Shown here in pieces: positions 36,501-48,965 of a DNA stretch of 64,000 nucleotides. Each line of letters starts with the position of its first letter. Position 1 is the stretch's first letter. This stretch comes from Casuarius casuarius. Its lineage: Eukaryota > Chordata > Aves > Casuariiformes > Casuariidae. The translations under genes were made by a program, and so were the position numbers. Under the pieces are notes generated by a model. The model made no database searches. It had not been told where the DNA came from and saw nothing but the letters and a program-made list of their open reading frames with translations. The stretch is taken from the NCBI GenBank assembly GCA_003342895.1, contig PTFA01000005.1, positions 3,469,988 through 3,533,987 of the forward strand, given 5' to 3'.

Positions 36501-39500
36501 TGGATGGGACACACTCCACAATTGCGTGATCAAATGCCAGAAGCTAGTTTCTTCTACAGCTTACTTCTGGCTGATCTGTTGACCTGAAGGAGCTTCAGGC
36601 TAGCGAAAAAGGAAGATGTTTTGCAAAGTTAATCTGTCACTTTGGCAGAGAGCTGTTGTAGACTGCGCAGAAAAGTGTTTGTGTTGGATGTAACACAGGT
36701 GTTTATAAATCTTAGAAATCTGTGGCAAAGTGGTGCCTGCTGAGCTTGGAGAGGAATGTGAATTGAATCAGTATATAATGTGAGTGGGTCTGCAAAATGC
36801 ATTTTAAGTATTTTTCTGTGTTCTTTGCCACTAATATGTTAGCCACCTGTAATGGCCTAAGCACAAGGATGCTGAGTTAATATTCAGTGCAACTCAAAAT
36901 ACCACCACTTCTGCTGTACCTTAGATTACCTCTACGAAGTATCAGCTGAAGTTCTTGAGTTACGACAATCTTTTTCTTCCCAAGTTTAAGTTTTAAAGAA
37001 CATCCCATATCTGCACTGAGGCAACTAGCACACTTAATATTCTTAACATCTTGAATTCTTTTACAGTAGCATGGTTTCTCTAGGGTTTCTTGCTCTTTTA
37101 TGAGTCATGGTTTTTATCAAAGGATATTTTATAGGGAGGCTGTGCTTCTTCCAGCATATCTTTCTGTTTATATCTTTGCCTACAAATTTTGACTGGAGTC
37201 CTCAAAGCCAGAGTAGCATAGCAGTCCTCTGGTTGCCATCCAGACTTCTCAATCTCTTTCGTGAAGCCTAAAGAGAGAGGAAAGCTCCATGGCCATGGTT
37301 CCCACCTATGTGCTACTTTGATGTCTGCTCTGCTTTCATTGGGATTTTAACTGGTAAATAAAGAGTACAGGGCAGAGCCCCTGGGGTTCGTCCCTCCTGC
37401 AGACTTTGTTTTCCTCTTGCGTTGTTCAGAACAATGTCCAAAGAGCTGTCTGTGATCTCTGTTTGAGCCTTTTGCCACTGAGCGCTGGCTGGCTCAGCTG
37501 TCAGACGTTGAATGTGTCAAACCTAGAAGGCTGCCTCCTTTCCATGGAAACGCTCTGTGCAACTGCAGAAATAATTGAGCATGTCTGGTGGTTGCTGTGC
37601 CCTATTGTTGGATGCTTTGAGGCACTGAATTGAATTGTCTTACTTTCATAAGCAGAGGTTTCAACTAAAATCCAACTCTGCTTTTGTCATCCCTCTTGCT
37701 TTTTTTGAATGTAAATGGGTTAACAAATGTATTAGTGTCACAGTTTACCCTGCTATTGGAATGTAAGCCCCTCAATGTTTGCTGTCTCTTTCTCTCTGTT
37801 CATGCGCATCTTGCAAGGCCAGAGCCAGACCTCTTACTTCTGGGTGCTACCAATATGTGCTGTCTCATACCTTACAGGCTCTTTGCACAAGGCCTGAGCT
37901 TTGGTGTCCACTTAAGGGAAGCTATGCTATCATGCATCCTCCTTAACACCTCTACCTTGCACCACTTTCTGTTGACGTAAAAATAATTCAGTGTTTAAAA
38001 ATATGTGTATATCCTATTAAAGTAACTGTTTCTTTGTGCCCAGTATTTCCAAGAGGTTTTCCTTTATCATGGAAAGGAGTTGCAGTCTAGGGCCTTGGAC
38101 TGATGGATTTTCTTCTAATTAAATTTTACTTAATCCACTTCCCATAATATTTTAAAATGACATTAATCAGTACGGTTGGCCAGCTCTGTAGATATGCTCT
38201 GCTGTTGGCTTTAAACAGAAAGCACTGTCTCTCCCTACAGGTGTTACTAACCTGATGGTACTGCTGATACAGCTCAGTAGGAGAGGTACAAGAAAGGATT
38301 TGGAAACTGAAGTAATTCCAGTTTATGAAATAAGTGTTTCAGTGTATTGAGGTGGTGCTGCTCCTAATTTGAAAATGACTATTTTTGGAGATATAACAGC
38401 GCAAGTCTTATTTTTCTCCTTCTGTAAGCTATTTAATTCCACTGGAAAGTGATTCTGGAGGAGAGCCTAGGAAAGAAGAATAACTTTCAGACTTATATAC
38501 CAAATGTTTGTAACTCTCTAAGACACCTGGGTATGAAATCTGTCCATGTTTCTCTGACAACTATCGTTAAGGGACAACAAAGATGGACATCCATACAGAC
38601 AGCTGTTTTAATCATTGGAAGAATGATTTGCTGCAGAGAAGAGAGTGTCCATGTCATTGAACTGATGAGAAGGAGATAGCTCGTCTTCATATTGTGAATC
38701 CTGTTTTTACAAGCNGTAAGACTTTGGAGGGGCTTTTGCTCATGATGTTAATATCGCTTAATCAAACAGTGGCCTTAAGAACAACAACAAAACAGTCACT
38801 CTGCCCCTTCTCCCGCACCCAGCATGCACACATTCCCAGCTTACAGGAGCATAGTGTGAAAGAAGAAGTAACTCAGTCTTGTTTCTTGCGAAGGAAGCGT
38901 CCTTCTTTGAGGAAGTGTCAGTCAGTTGAAGGTCACTGGCTCTGAAACCATGTGGCAAGTCCACCTGCTTCATACCTGCAGAGGTGCTGCTGAGGAGGTT
39001 CTGCCTGACTGCAGATTTAATTCATTGCTCTCTTTCTGTGAAGTCACTTAATTTGGGGAAAAAATGGATAGTACTGGAAGAGCACAGCTGTCATACAAAG
39101 GGATCTTTGAGGATGAGTGTGGAAGCCTTAACCCCTCTATGGTGATCATGGAAAACTTAAATTCTTGGGAGTTTTTACGTTCTAGACAAGTACAAGGAAA
39201 TGTGATGAGTTTCAGCCCTTGCAGTTGCCTACAGAATGTTTTTTATACTCTTAAAAAATTAGACATCCTGTTTCCCTTGAAGTGAACTTCCTCATTACCA
39301 GGTGGTGTCAAGTTACAAGAAATATACACATATTATATTGAAACTGTTACTGATAATAGATTATGAGCCTGTCCCACCTTGTTTATGAAGCCCTGGAGAA
39401 ATATTTCTCCCCTTTGGAAACAAGCATCTGAATTTAACATATCCTTATGTCCTATGTCACATTCTGGTATCTTTTTGTTTTGTTTTGTGGGGTCTTTTGG

Positions 39501-40968
39501 TCCAGTGATACAAATGTTAGTGAGATGCACAGCTTTTACACCTGATTAGAAACTTTAACTAAAAATGTAGGCTTATGTTGAAACGTTAATAATGCTTTTC
39601 GTTTAGAAAAACAAAGGTGTGGTATCAATGGTATATCAATGGTATATTTTATTGCTATATCTCTGGCAGTAGCATATACTTGATATAACTTTCATGAATT
39701 ACTAGGCTGTTCTAGTAAAACTATAAAAACAGATATGAGAAATTGGCAAAAGTTCAAAACCATGCATATGTGAGGCCTTTTATTTAGATGCTGTTACTGG
39801 CTTTATAAATGAAACATTTAAATCTTACACAGAAAATGGAGACTAACTTCTCTTTCTGTTTTTCACAAACTAGTAATATGCATTATGCTAAACTCATGTG
39901 ACTGCTTTTGGATGAATAGATTTTAAGCAGTCACCACAAAAAAAGACTAATTTAAATGGCATACTCTGAAGTCCAGTTTGATAGTATCCATCAACTTGAG
40001 CAAAATACCAGAGTCTTAGCTTGTCAGATAGCAGCTGAGGCTGGTAAAAGCTGAAGTATATGGTATCATAATTAAAAAAGACATTGCCTTTACTCTTGTA
40101 AGGGAATCAAGTCAGGAGATGTCAATGCATTGTTTATTTTTCATTAATATCTTCCAACTAAGACCAGTTTAGTACTACATTCCCTTCTGGATCAGTTTAG
40201 GCCAGAGAATAAGGGGAGATGGTTAACTTTTCTTTCCCTTTACCATTCCTCTTCAAAAGCATTTTGGATACGCTGTTTTCCTTTCTCCCCTTCAAGAAGG
40301 TCTAATAAAATATTTGTGTCTAATATACATAGGATTCTTTTATAATGTTGCTCCGTGTAACTTATCTGTTACTTCTGCCAAAATTTGTAGTGCATCCCGT
40401 TCTCCTTCTGTGTGATGGGTGCTGCATGTGGTTTATTAAAAACTGTATGTAGGTACATATACATGTAAAAAATGAATGTAAAATCAGACTCAAAATTACT
40501 CCAAGTAAGAAGCTGAAATGGATGCTAACTGCCACTGCCCTTTATTCTGCTAGCAGTCTTTTTGTAATGAGTACATCTAGTACCTGTAGAAAAACAGATG
40601 GTCTAAGGGTTTTTGTCAGTGTTTGGAACAGGTTTTCTGATGCCAACGTGATTTGTAATATTTCATTAAAGTGCATCATTTTTATACAAAGTTAGAATTA
40701 ACGTAAATGCAGAAAATTCCTCTGTAGGTGGTCTCTTTCATGAAAGAAAAAGACTGAAACTGAACTTGAATCCCTCTAATTTTGAAGTCAATCTGTTTGC
40801 CAAGAATTATAATTGCTACAGACAGTTTGTTCCAGAAACTCATAAATACATAAGATATATAAATATATAAAACTCACTTCTGAGCCATGGTCTTTATTTT
40901 TAAGAGACAAAACAAGAAATGCTATCTGTGTATCTTTCATAATGCTTAAATGCTGAACAGTGTTTTTT

Positions 40969-40988
40969 TAATTATTATTATTATTATA
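40969..40988. repeat. (TTA)n microsatellite
   Basis: About six trinucleotide units of TTA/ATT after a T run. Confidence 0.85.
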
Positions 40989-41289
40989 AACGTTTGGCAA
41001 GTTGAATAGGAAATTGGCTTCCCTCCTTACGTTATTTTACCTTTATTGCTGATGGATGATTAGGTTTGGTGTGCATGGTTGTTTAAGAAATTCTCAGTGA
41101 TGCAAAGATTCCTTATTTGAAGGAAGAAAATATTTTGAGGGTTTTTTTCCCCCCCTTATTAAAAATGTGAGACTAAATGAAAAACTGCACGTATAGAACT
41201 GAGTGCGCACAGGCATGCTAGGAGACCATGGAAGTAGTGCTCCTTGGTGAGCACTGGGATTGAAATTGGCCCTGTGAGGCAGATTGATC

Positions 41290-41350
41290 CAACAGCATAG
41301 GGTAGAAGCCGGAAGACCTGGGTTTGCATCCCACCTCTGTCGCTGGTGCG
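41290..41350 (+). repeat. tRNA-derived SINE fragment (MIR-like)
   Basis: aacagcatagggtagaagcc followed by acctgggtttgcatcccacc and tctgtcgctgg follows the order of the MIR head and core (agcatagtggttaag ... cctgggttcgaatcccggct ... ctgccact). GGTTTGCATCC at 41321-41331 is a decayed RNA polymerase III B box. It is a relic and cannot be expected to be active. Assignment is from memory of the consensus. Confidence 0.5.
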
Positions 41351-41375
41351 CCCCAGTGCCCTGTGCGAGCTGCGG

Positions 41376-41381
41376 GTGAGT
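41376..41381 (+). promoter_or_regulatory. Donor-like site beside the SINE fragment
   Basis: CTGCGG|GTGAGT is a good 5' splice-site match just downstream of the SINE relic, in locally CpG-rich sequence. It could end a first exon or an exonised SINE. No matching upstream acceptor or start codon stands out. Confidence 0.2.
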
Positions 41382-41789
41382 GCCTTCCCGCGCCCGTGTC
41401 ACCTTTAGTGGCTGAGGCTGTCTCGTACAACTTGCAGGTGCAGTGCCCCAAGCCCTGGGGTGNTGTCAGTGATGATCCAAGGGGCTCCCAGTGGTATCAG
41501 TTTAATAGTGATGTCTCTTATCAATATGAGATAAACTTAACTGCACTTGCTGTGAAACAAAACTAAGTTGCTAATGTAGTGAGGATGAGGGAAGCTGAAG
41601 ATTCAGGAGGGAAGAAAGTTGTTGAACTCTATGCACAAATCACCTATGGGAAAAGATGGACGTTTTTGTGTGGCTAGGTTCCAGTACAGGGTTTTTCATT
41701 CTGTTACAGGAGCAGATGCTGCCCTGCAGGACCAGCTACAAGGAGATCAAAGGTGTCATTAAGGGAGAAAGGAAAACGTTTTCACTACC

Positions 41790-41816
<27 letters not shown>
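41790..41816 (+). repeat. A27 homopolymer
   Basis: Twenty-seven consecutive A bases, the longest homopolymer in the window. It could be the tail of a retrocopy. No AATAAA signal precedes it at the usual distance and I see no target-site duplication, so a slippage-expanded A tract is as likely. Confidence 0.9.
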
Positions 41817-41820
<4 letters not shown>

Positions 41821-42011
41821 CAGACCTAAGTTAGCATGTAGGAGCTTGAGCTCCAAATTTGGCTCAGCTTTAAACAAAATTACCACAGTTTTTTGACACA
41901 GTGTTAGACGCGAATGATTCATGGCGTTTTGAGAGTGAGGGAGAAAGAGGCTGAATGTATCAACAGATTCAGGCCATGAAATACTATGCTGTGTGATTTT
42001 TTTCCCCCCCT

Positions 42012-42018
42012 CCTCACC
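42012..42018 (-). promoter_or_regulatory. Antisense donor-like site left of the internal CpG block
   Basis: On the - strand the sequence reads TTGCGAG|GTGAGG, a good donor, with the exon side towards the CpG-rich block to the right. It would suit the end of an antisense first exon starting within 42.1-42.3 kb. The - strand frame there has no ATG start, so any such RNA would probably be non-coding. Confidence 0.2.
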
Positions 42019-42119
42019 TCGCAATTTAGTGGGTATTTTGAGAAATGGTCCTGGGCATCTCGTTAGCATTTAAATCCCAAATACATTCTTTCAAAGCTTT
42101 TCTGCCAGCAAGATCGAAG

Positions 42120-43080
42120 GCAATTGGTGTTGACACCGCCTTCCTTCTTCTCGTCTCCAGCTGCTGCCTGTGGGAATTGCACTTTGTGCTGGGCTGAGCG
42201 GGTGCACTGCAGCGGCGTGGGTGCGGATCTGGGCTGGGGAGAGCTGTGGGTTTGGGCACAGCATCCAGGCGAGAAGCCTTTCCCGACACGCCCCCCCCGG
42301 CAGCCTCCACCTACAGCCCAGAGAAGCAGCAGCTCCTGCCTGCTGAATCAGCAGCAGTCCCAGCAGATGCAGGAACAGATATGCCTAACAAGCTCTAAGA
42401 GCAAAGGCAAGGAATTGCAAGATTCTTGTTGGCTAAAACCCTAGATTAGGAGATTATAGTATTGCGAGGGAGGGCAATTTGAGGGTACAGGAGCCGGGGA
42501 ACGTGCAGCAAATGTTCCAGTAGCGCTGCAGCAAAGCCCTGTCGAGGGGATAAGCCTGCCTTCAGAAAATCAGTTTGTTGGGGAAAAGCAGTCCTCAGCT
42601 AATTTCCCCGCACCCTTTTGTGTTGTATAAGTAAATGAAAATTCCTAATATCTTCGCCTCCATCTTAGCGGGGCGTTTTAAACCCCTTTCTCCCCTCTGT
42701 GACGCCTCCGGAGCAGGCAGCGTCAAGGTTAAACCTGGCTGCGAGCTTTTGTGAAGGTGCTCTGCCGGCTGCCGCCAGCAAAGCACCTGCTAGGCATGCC
42801 CAGTGAGTGCTAGGGGCTGCCTGTCCCCGCGGCAAGGATTTGCGAGGCCGAAGCACAAAGAGCGCTTGTTGCCCAGTCCCGGGTAGTGTCCCAGTGCTGC
42901 CAGTAGCCGGGGAGGACTGGTTGCCATGGAGCCTGCCATCTGTTCGCTCCCCGCTGGAATGTGATTATCCTGGCGGGGTTGGGAGCCAGCGAAAGCCGGG
43001 GAGCGGGTGCTGCCTGCAGGCGTCTGCAATGGAGGGTGGTAGTGGAAGGCTGGAATTAGCTGGCTGGAGGAGCACATAAA
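42120..43080. promoter_or_regulatory. Internal CpG-rich block, candidate second promoter
   Basis: CpG dinucleotides are frequent again (for example gcagcggcgtgggtgcgg, gacgcctccgg, ccgcggcaagg, ggcggggttgggagcc), unlike the CpG-poor DNA on either side. The densest part is about 42.48-43.06 kb. Sequence of this kind in a long intron is often an alternative promoter or enhancer. Donor-like sites occur on both strands nearby (- at 42018; + CCCA|GTGAGT at 42803), so orientation is open. The + frame across 42807-43079 lacks an ATG start and stops before any donor. I do not call a coding exon here. Confidence 0.5.
43070..43080 (+). promoter_or_regulatory. TATA-like element after the CpG block
   Basis: cacataaaagg resembles a TATA box in the + direction. 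A start about 30 bases downstream would give a short leader reaching TAAG|GTCAGT at 43141, a fair donor. The combination is suggestive only. Confidence 0.2.
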
Positions 43081-46000
43081 AGGATTTCACCCAAACTATT
43101 AATGATTTCTAGCGAAGAGGAGCAAACGCAGCTTTTGTAAGGTCAGTACAAAATGCACGATGCATGCAGAATGATTTTTAATTGAGGCGATGTATTTGTG
43201 ATTTAAAGACNGTAGTGCCACGGTAATTCATTTCTTAAACCACTGTTAAGAGTGGGGGGAAAATTTCATTTTAGAGATTTTGTTTGTTTTAGTTCAAGCA
43301 GTTTAATTTGGGATCATTATAGTAGTAAGTCAGAACAATAACTGGCCAAACTGACACAAATGGAGCAATTCAGATCTCTTGTCTCTGAAATACCGTTCAC
43401 TGCCAAATTTATTTGATTTACGTGCCTTTTCGTGTTGATTGCTTGTTATTTGAGTGGGTTTTGGATGTGATACATGTTTGTTTCTGGTGCTGGAATGAAG
43501 GCTGAGATGAACGGATAGCGTTCAAACAGACCTAGTGATACAATAGATGCATAAGGTTTTTTTATGCAGTTAGTTCAGAGAAAGCAATATATGGTAGACA
43601 GAATGCAGTATCAGGTTTTTCACTCTTCCTTCTCACTCTCTGCCCCTGTTCCCAACTCGCCCACTGACCAAACATTTTGGAATCTTCCTCCTATGTAGCT
43701 TAATTGTATACAGACTTTACACAAGTTTTCAGGATGCTCTGTAAATATGGTGAGTGTTTTGATGGCAGGATTTCATTTACAGGGAAGAATAAAATTAGGA
43801 CTATATACTTGCAAGGCTTTCGTGTCCTATAAAAGACATTTTTGTTGTGCTGTGCGAGGTAGGATTGTTTAAAAAGATTTCATTATCAATGCATGATTAA
43901 TGTTTATATGCAATTTGAATTAGAGCTGACTTAAATGAGGGGCACTAAAATTTGTTTCTAAAGCACTGTTGTACCCCAAATAGTAAGCTAAAATGTTACT
44001 TCTGCAGGTATTTTTAGTCATGTATGGGCTTTNCCTTTCAAATAAAGCTCTTACGTTGCATCTCTCTTGCCAGGACTGCCATTTTTATTTGGTACAGGGG
44101 AAGACACTGCTAGAGGCTTTTAATTAAAGCTATGTCAGTCCTAATTCCACCGACCTGCGTTCCGCTTTTATGCACTAAAATGTCAGTATGTAGGAGTCTG
44201 GGAGGAAAGTTTGCAAATGTGGTTAATAGGTCACTATTGCAACATATGTGACTATGATAAATTTTTAATCTACAAGATGCTTTGCAAGTCTTACTGACTA
44301 ACAAAAGTGTGCATGTGGGTTGAGGGGGTTTTATTTCTTTGAGTACTTAAATTGTCAGTGGTATATGAGCTTTTCTTATGCTTGTGGGAGCCCAGTATAT
44401 ATGCCTGAAGTATTTTCAGATGTNGTGTCACGCTTGCACATTGGTGGAACTGGCCGAGTATTCTTAATGGAAGCTTGTATCATCTTTGTAATTAAATACT
44501 TTTTTTTTAACCCCTTCCTTCTCCAAAATGTAAATATTCTGTTGCTGTTGAAATGGGTGAGTTATGTGAAGCTTGTTTTTAATGGACTGCAGTGGACTTG
44601 TTCACACGTGCCAGTGGCATGTCTGTAATTGTGCTGTTCGAAGTGCAGGAAACAGATTGGCTCTTGTCCTTGAAAAGCAATTAGACTTTCTCCGTTCAGA
44701 CACCACCTTGAACCTAGCTGAAAGCCATAGCAAAGGAAGGGTAACCACCCCAAGGTTATTCTGTAGCTCATGTGGGATGTGTGCTGCTCTCTGATCTGTT
44801 CCTAGTGAGGCAGCTGTTGACTACAGAATTCACAGTCACTGTGGATGTGAATTACTGTCTTATTGGCAAGTCTTGACAGAAAGCAACAATCATATTGACA
44901 TAAAGGTAATGTCTTGTATACTCCTTCTTCCAGAGGTGATTTCTCCAGATTGCTAGTGGGCATTGTGTTGGGAAGCTTGCTTTTCCGCTGCCTCTGCTAA
45001 ACCTGTTTCAAGGATAAATAGGGGACTCCACATTTGGCATTCTGCAGCTCTTCTCATTATATCCCCTAATGAGCACTGTCTGTATGTCCAAATAGGCTTT
45101 GAACAAACAATTTTTATTGCTTTTTTGAATGATCGATATGCGGCTGTTGAGCACGTATTTATTATTAAATTTTACTTTGGGTCACTGGGTCAGTCTTGAT
45201 TTACAGATGCAGGATTTAAAGGCTAAACACTGTTTAATCCATTTGAGCATCTGGCCATTCATAGTAGACATTTCATTACCATGTAACAGAGGAACTGTTA
45301 AATGTCTGTTTGAAATTAATGATTTTTTAAAGATATTTTTTANCTGTGGTAGAGTATTACAAGTGGCCATGGATTTTATGCTTAAGGCACACAAATGAGG
45401 GTCAGTGTAATCTTCTACATGATCTCATGAAGAGGATTTATTCTAGAATATTATCTTTTGGGGGCCAGCAGAGGTGATTGTTTGTACTGACTGGGTATTC
45501 TTTGTATTTTTTTTTTTTAAAGGTAAGCTCAATTTTGGTACTTCATCTCCCAAAAGAGATGCTTTGAATGAACTCCCACTTAAACAGCATCTAGAAATAC
45601 AAACTTGTATACAGTGGGCTTTTCATGGTCCAATTTGTAGTATCTGTACATATCGAGCTTTCAGGGGGACATGTCATTAAATGGTAAAATCCTGAGTTAA
45701 TATATAGAAGACTGGCTTGCATATGAATGAACACAATTGTTTTCTTCAAACAGACAAGTCTTTTTGCTTTTCATTTGACACATTACAGTGGAATGCTGTT
45801 TGACATTACTTGGATGTATTTATACATTGTGTTCAGGCTACTAGCTTGCAGAGCTTATAAACATGCTAAGTTTTAGATACGCTTTTTTCCTGCAATCTAC
45901 TGCTGTATTTTGAATTAAAAATACCAAATAAAAACAAAAGCAAGCCCAGCCTCTGTACTGTGTCCTTAGAGAAGCATGGCTGTTTTGAGGTTAAAAGCTG

Positions 46001-47654
46001 CAGTTCGCCCTGAACAGCTAACTGGTTTGGAAAGTCCGGCTGCCAGCTTACAAACTGTTCTGCTTGCAACTCACACGAAATAATGGAGTCCTCGGGACAC
46101 TGGATGTGGGAGGATAAACCTGCTGACACAGGCGCCGCTACTGTTGGTCTGTTTGCAAGGCCTTGGTAATGTAAAATTGCTTGTGTCTTTTATGCTTTGT
46201 ATGGGTGTGGACAAATGCAGGCCTTAACACTTTTTTTGATGGTACTAGAAATTGCTGTACCAGATTTTAGAAAACGTGAAATCGTTTAATGTGTTTTAAA
46301 GCAGATCACTGTGTTAAACTGGTGCAGTGAGATTATGCATAATTAAATGTGAGAAAGTGGCAATATAAAGATTAATGATATATTTATGAATTGCGACAGG
46401 GTTTTTTTAGTCTTTTCCAGAGGGGGGTTACATTTAGTAGAGAAGTGCTTTTGTCCTTCACTATTGCAATGTCTAGCTGAGGAATCTGAAGACTCAGAGC
46501 TGTTCTGCAAATGAATTCAGAAAACATCCCTCCAAGGCGATCATTGTTCAGGCTTCAAAGTTAGGAGAAGAATAGAGTGGGGGTAAATGACTTAAAGGAG
46601 CTAGCAGCAGGATATCTTGAAGTGCAATTATTTTTAAGAAGTTTTCCATTTCCTCCGGTTGCTCTTATTATACACAATAATTACCTNTTATTTTAAGTAT
46701 AGGAGTATTACTTGGACTGGTAGAGACATGGGAATTGTTTACTTTGTTATGAGTATATGAGCAAAGCAAGAACTTGGGTACATTTGGGAAAAGTGGAACT
46801 CGGGATTGGAAGAAGCTATTTGGTCACTGAGTTTCCTTCTCACAGAAAAGATACTTATGTCTCATTTAGATGTTCAGTGGACTTTTCTTTTGGCACACTG
46901 AGAAACACAGATTGTTACAAGCTGTTGGAAACAAACTTTAAACTATAGTAAATGACCAAAAGCCAATGTTACAGTGTGCNTCAGAAACTGAGCAAGAGAG
47001 ACTGAAGTCATTGCCTGTGTCATGAGCTTGCTGTTAGCAGGATATGTAAGCAGGCACTTGAGAAATGAATTCCACTAGTTGCATGATGCTTACCTGAAGT
47101 CAGTAGCCATGGCCAGTCTCCAGTGCTTCAGAGGAAAAGGTGCCCAAAACAGCTGAATTTTGGATCAGAGGGAAAAAAGTCCTCAAGTCCTGAAAGACGG
47201 CTAGTAGAAGCCCTGAGGCATGGGCTCTGCTGACTTTTGCCAGCACCTGTGCAAAGTTTTCATTGTATGGTCCTGCTACCGTTGGGGAGGAGGGAAGGGT
47301 GTATTTGCAGGCCAAGGGTACTGCTTAATGTTTTTGTGTCAAGGTTAAAGAATGCCTTTATAAGCCACATGCACTGCAAATACTGTTTGTGAGGTGATTG
47401 CTTTCCTATTGATCAGTGTTGTACATTATGAACAACTGATGTCGTGTCTTTTGACTGGATCTGGTTAACTTGTAACAAGAGAACTGAAAATACAAATAAA
47501 TTCAATAGAGAAATTCGCTGTCTCATTAGTGTAACTGTTAAATATTTGAGATACGTTTAGATAAGTTGCTTATGAATATTTCTGTTTGTGATGTACAGTT
47601 CTCCCTTGGTATTGCTGCTGACTGACTGGATGACCAAAGTCTATCGTCAAACTG
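43081..47654 (+). other. Presumed first intron, part 4
   Basis: AT-rich sequence with no supported gene. Two stretches, about 43.86-43.94 kb and 46.31-46.40 kb, are dense in homeodomain- and POU-like cores (for example ATGCATAATTAAAT at 46335-46348) and have the look of conserved non-coding elements. Open frames at 44.3-45.7 kb and 46.0 kb are short and unrecognised. Confidence 0.45.
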
Positions 47655-48090
47655 AAGAGAGTCTAGCAGAGGGTCACGTCAGTGATTGGAAGGGCCAGAG
47701 CATACGATGTCCTCAAAGAGAGACTGAGAACTGAGCTTGTTTAGCCTGTAGAAGAGAAGGCTATGGGGGCATTTAATTATAATCTTCAATTATCTATTGG
47801 AGGCTTTAAAGAAGACAGAGTTGGAGTCTTCTTGGAGTCAGACAAAGGAAGGACAAGAAGCAACAGGAACAAGTTGCAATTGGGAAAATTTTATTTGGAC
47901 AAAAGGAAAAAAAGTCTTCCCTCTAAGATTGGTGCAACATGGGAAAAGGTGCCCAGAGAGGTTGGGGAATCTCCATCTGCAGAGATATTTAAGACTTGAC
48001 AAGATCCAGATCCAACTTTGAAGTTAGCTCCACTTTGAATAAGGGGTTCAAGTAGATAACCTTCAGAGCTCCCAAACCAATTTTTTGTAT
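47655..48090 (+). mobile_element. CR1 LINE 3' fragment
   Basis: agtctagcagagggtcacg, ttagcctgtagaagagaagg, aaaaggtgcccagagaggtt and ggttcaagtagataacctt match successive blocks of the CR1 3' region in the correct order. The copy is truncated at its 5' end, carries many substitutions, and ends without a recognisable terminal repeat array, running into a T tract. Orientation is + and no coding potential remains. Confidence 0.75.
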
Positions 48091-48930
48091 TTTTTTTTTT
48101 TTAAATCAATGGGAGTTATCTGACACAGTACTGGGTTGTAAAAAATGAGGGTCTTGAGACTGTTTCTGTGAAGTCTTGGTATTTATCTTAATATTTTTGA
48201 ATAATTAATACTATAACTCTACACACAGCAGGAAATATAATTGAGTTAGTTCACAAATCTAAGTGTGTCTGTTGCTGGACATGCATACTTTATGGATGTT
48301 TTGCTAGAGGGCGAGTAATTTTATTAACTAGAGCAGTAAAGTGTGAGACAATTTTTTTCATTCCAGATTTGATTAAAGCTACCATCTTGTGTGTTACTAG
48401 TTAATAACTAGGAGTAAAGGAGTAGTTCTTTATATTAGGCATCCACTTTTACAAAGGAATTCTTGTGGAACATTTTTGCAAGACATGTCTGTGCTTTCAG
48501 GCAAGAGATTTGTACTTAATTGTAAATGCTTTTCCAGCTGTTGATCTTCTGAGAATCCNTTGCTGCAATTTTTTATGCTTCCTGTTGTTGTTTATGCAGT
48601 GTGCAGACATCTGCTGGCTTGTGCATGCTTTTGACTAGTGCTTTGATTCTATGGCTTTCTAGGGAGCAGCACTCACCTTCATGAAGACTTCATATAGATG
48701 CAGCTAACCTTGGTGTTAAAGTATTCCAGCTTGTTGGTTCCATTTGTACTTGTAATAACACTTTTTGAAAAAGATCCATATTCAGCTGCCCAAATAAGTA
48801 GAAGTTGTGGCTATAGCTCTGAGTATCTGGTTTACTTGGACTTCATAGATTTGGTAGCTAAGATTGAAACAAAGTACCCAAGCAGACCTTCTCAACAAAG
48901 GCTCGTGAACTCTGCCTGAAATGGGGATGG

Positions 48931-48965
48931 GGCTTCAGAAGACCTGAATTCCAGTCTCTTCTACA
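48931..48965 (+). repeat. Possible MIR-like scrap
   Basis: ggcttcagaagacctgaatt followed by ccagtctcttctac resembles the central part of MIR (cttcaggagacctgggttct ... agctctgcc). Too short and diverged to be firm. Confidence 0.25.

Larger units (their letters stand above)
29223..41289 (+). other. Presumed first intron, part 3
   Basis: AT-rich sequence with C runs (33537-33547), a G run (30505-30513) and a TTA tract (40969-40988). A 130-codon frame at 33122-33514 on + starts at TTG, is rich in hydrophobic residues because of the T-rich strand, and has no recognised homology. A passage at about 37.75-37.96 kb faintly resembles the 3' end of L2 (ggaatgtaagcccctcaatg), too weakly to annotate. 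No gene is supported. Confidence 0.5.

Noticed and set aside
37750..37960. Possible L2-like 3' end (ggaatgtaagcccctcaatg)
   Set aside because: Similarity covers only about 40 bases and fades quickly; chance cannot be excluded.
42595..43079. Overlapping frames on both strands in the internal CpG block
   Set aside because: They reflect high GC. The + frame from 42807 starts at GTG and reaches a stop before any donor.
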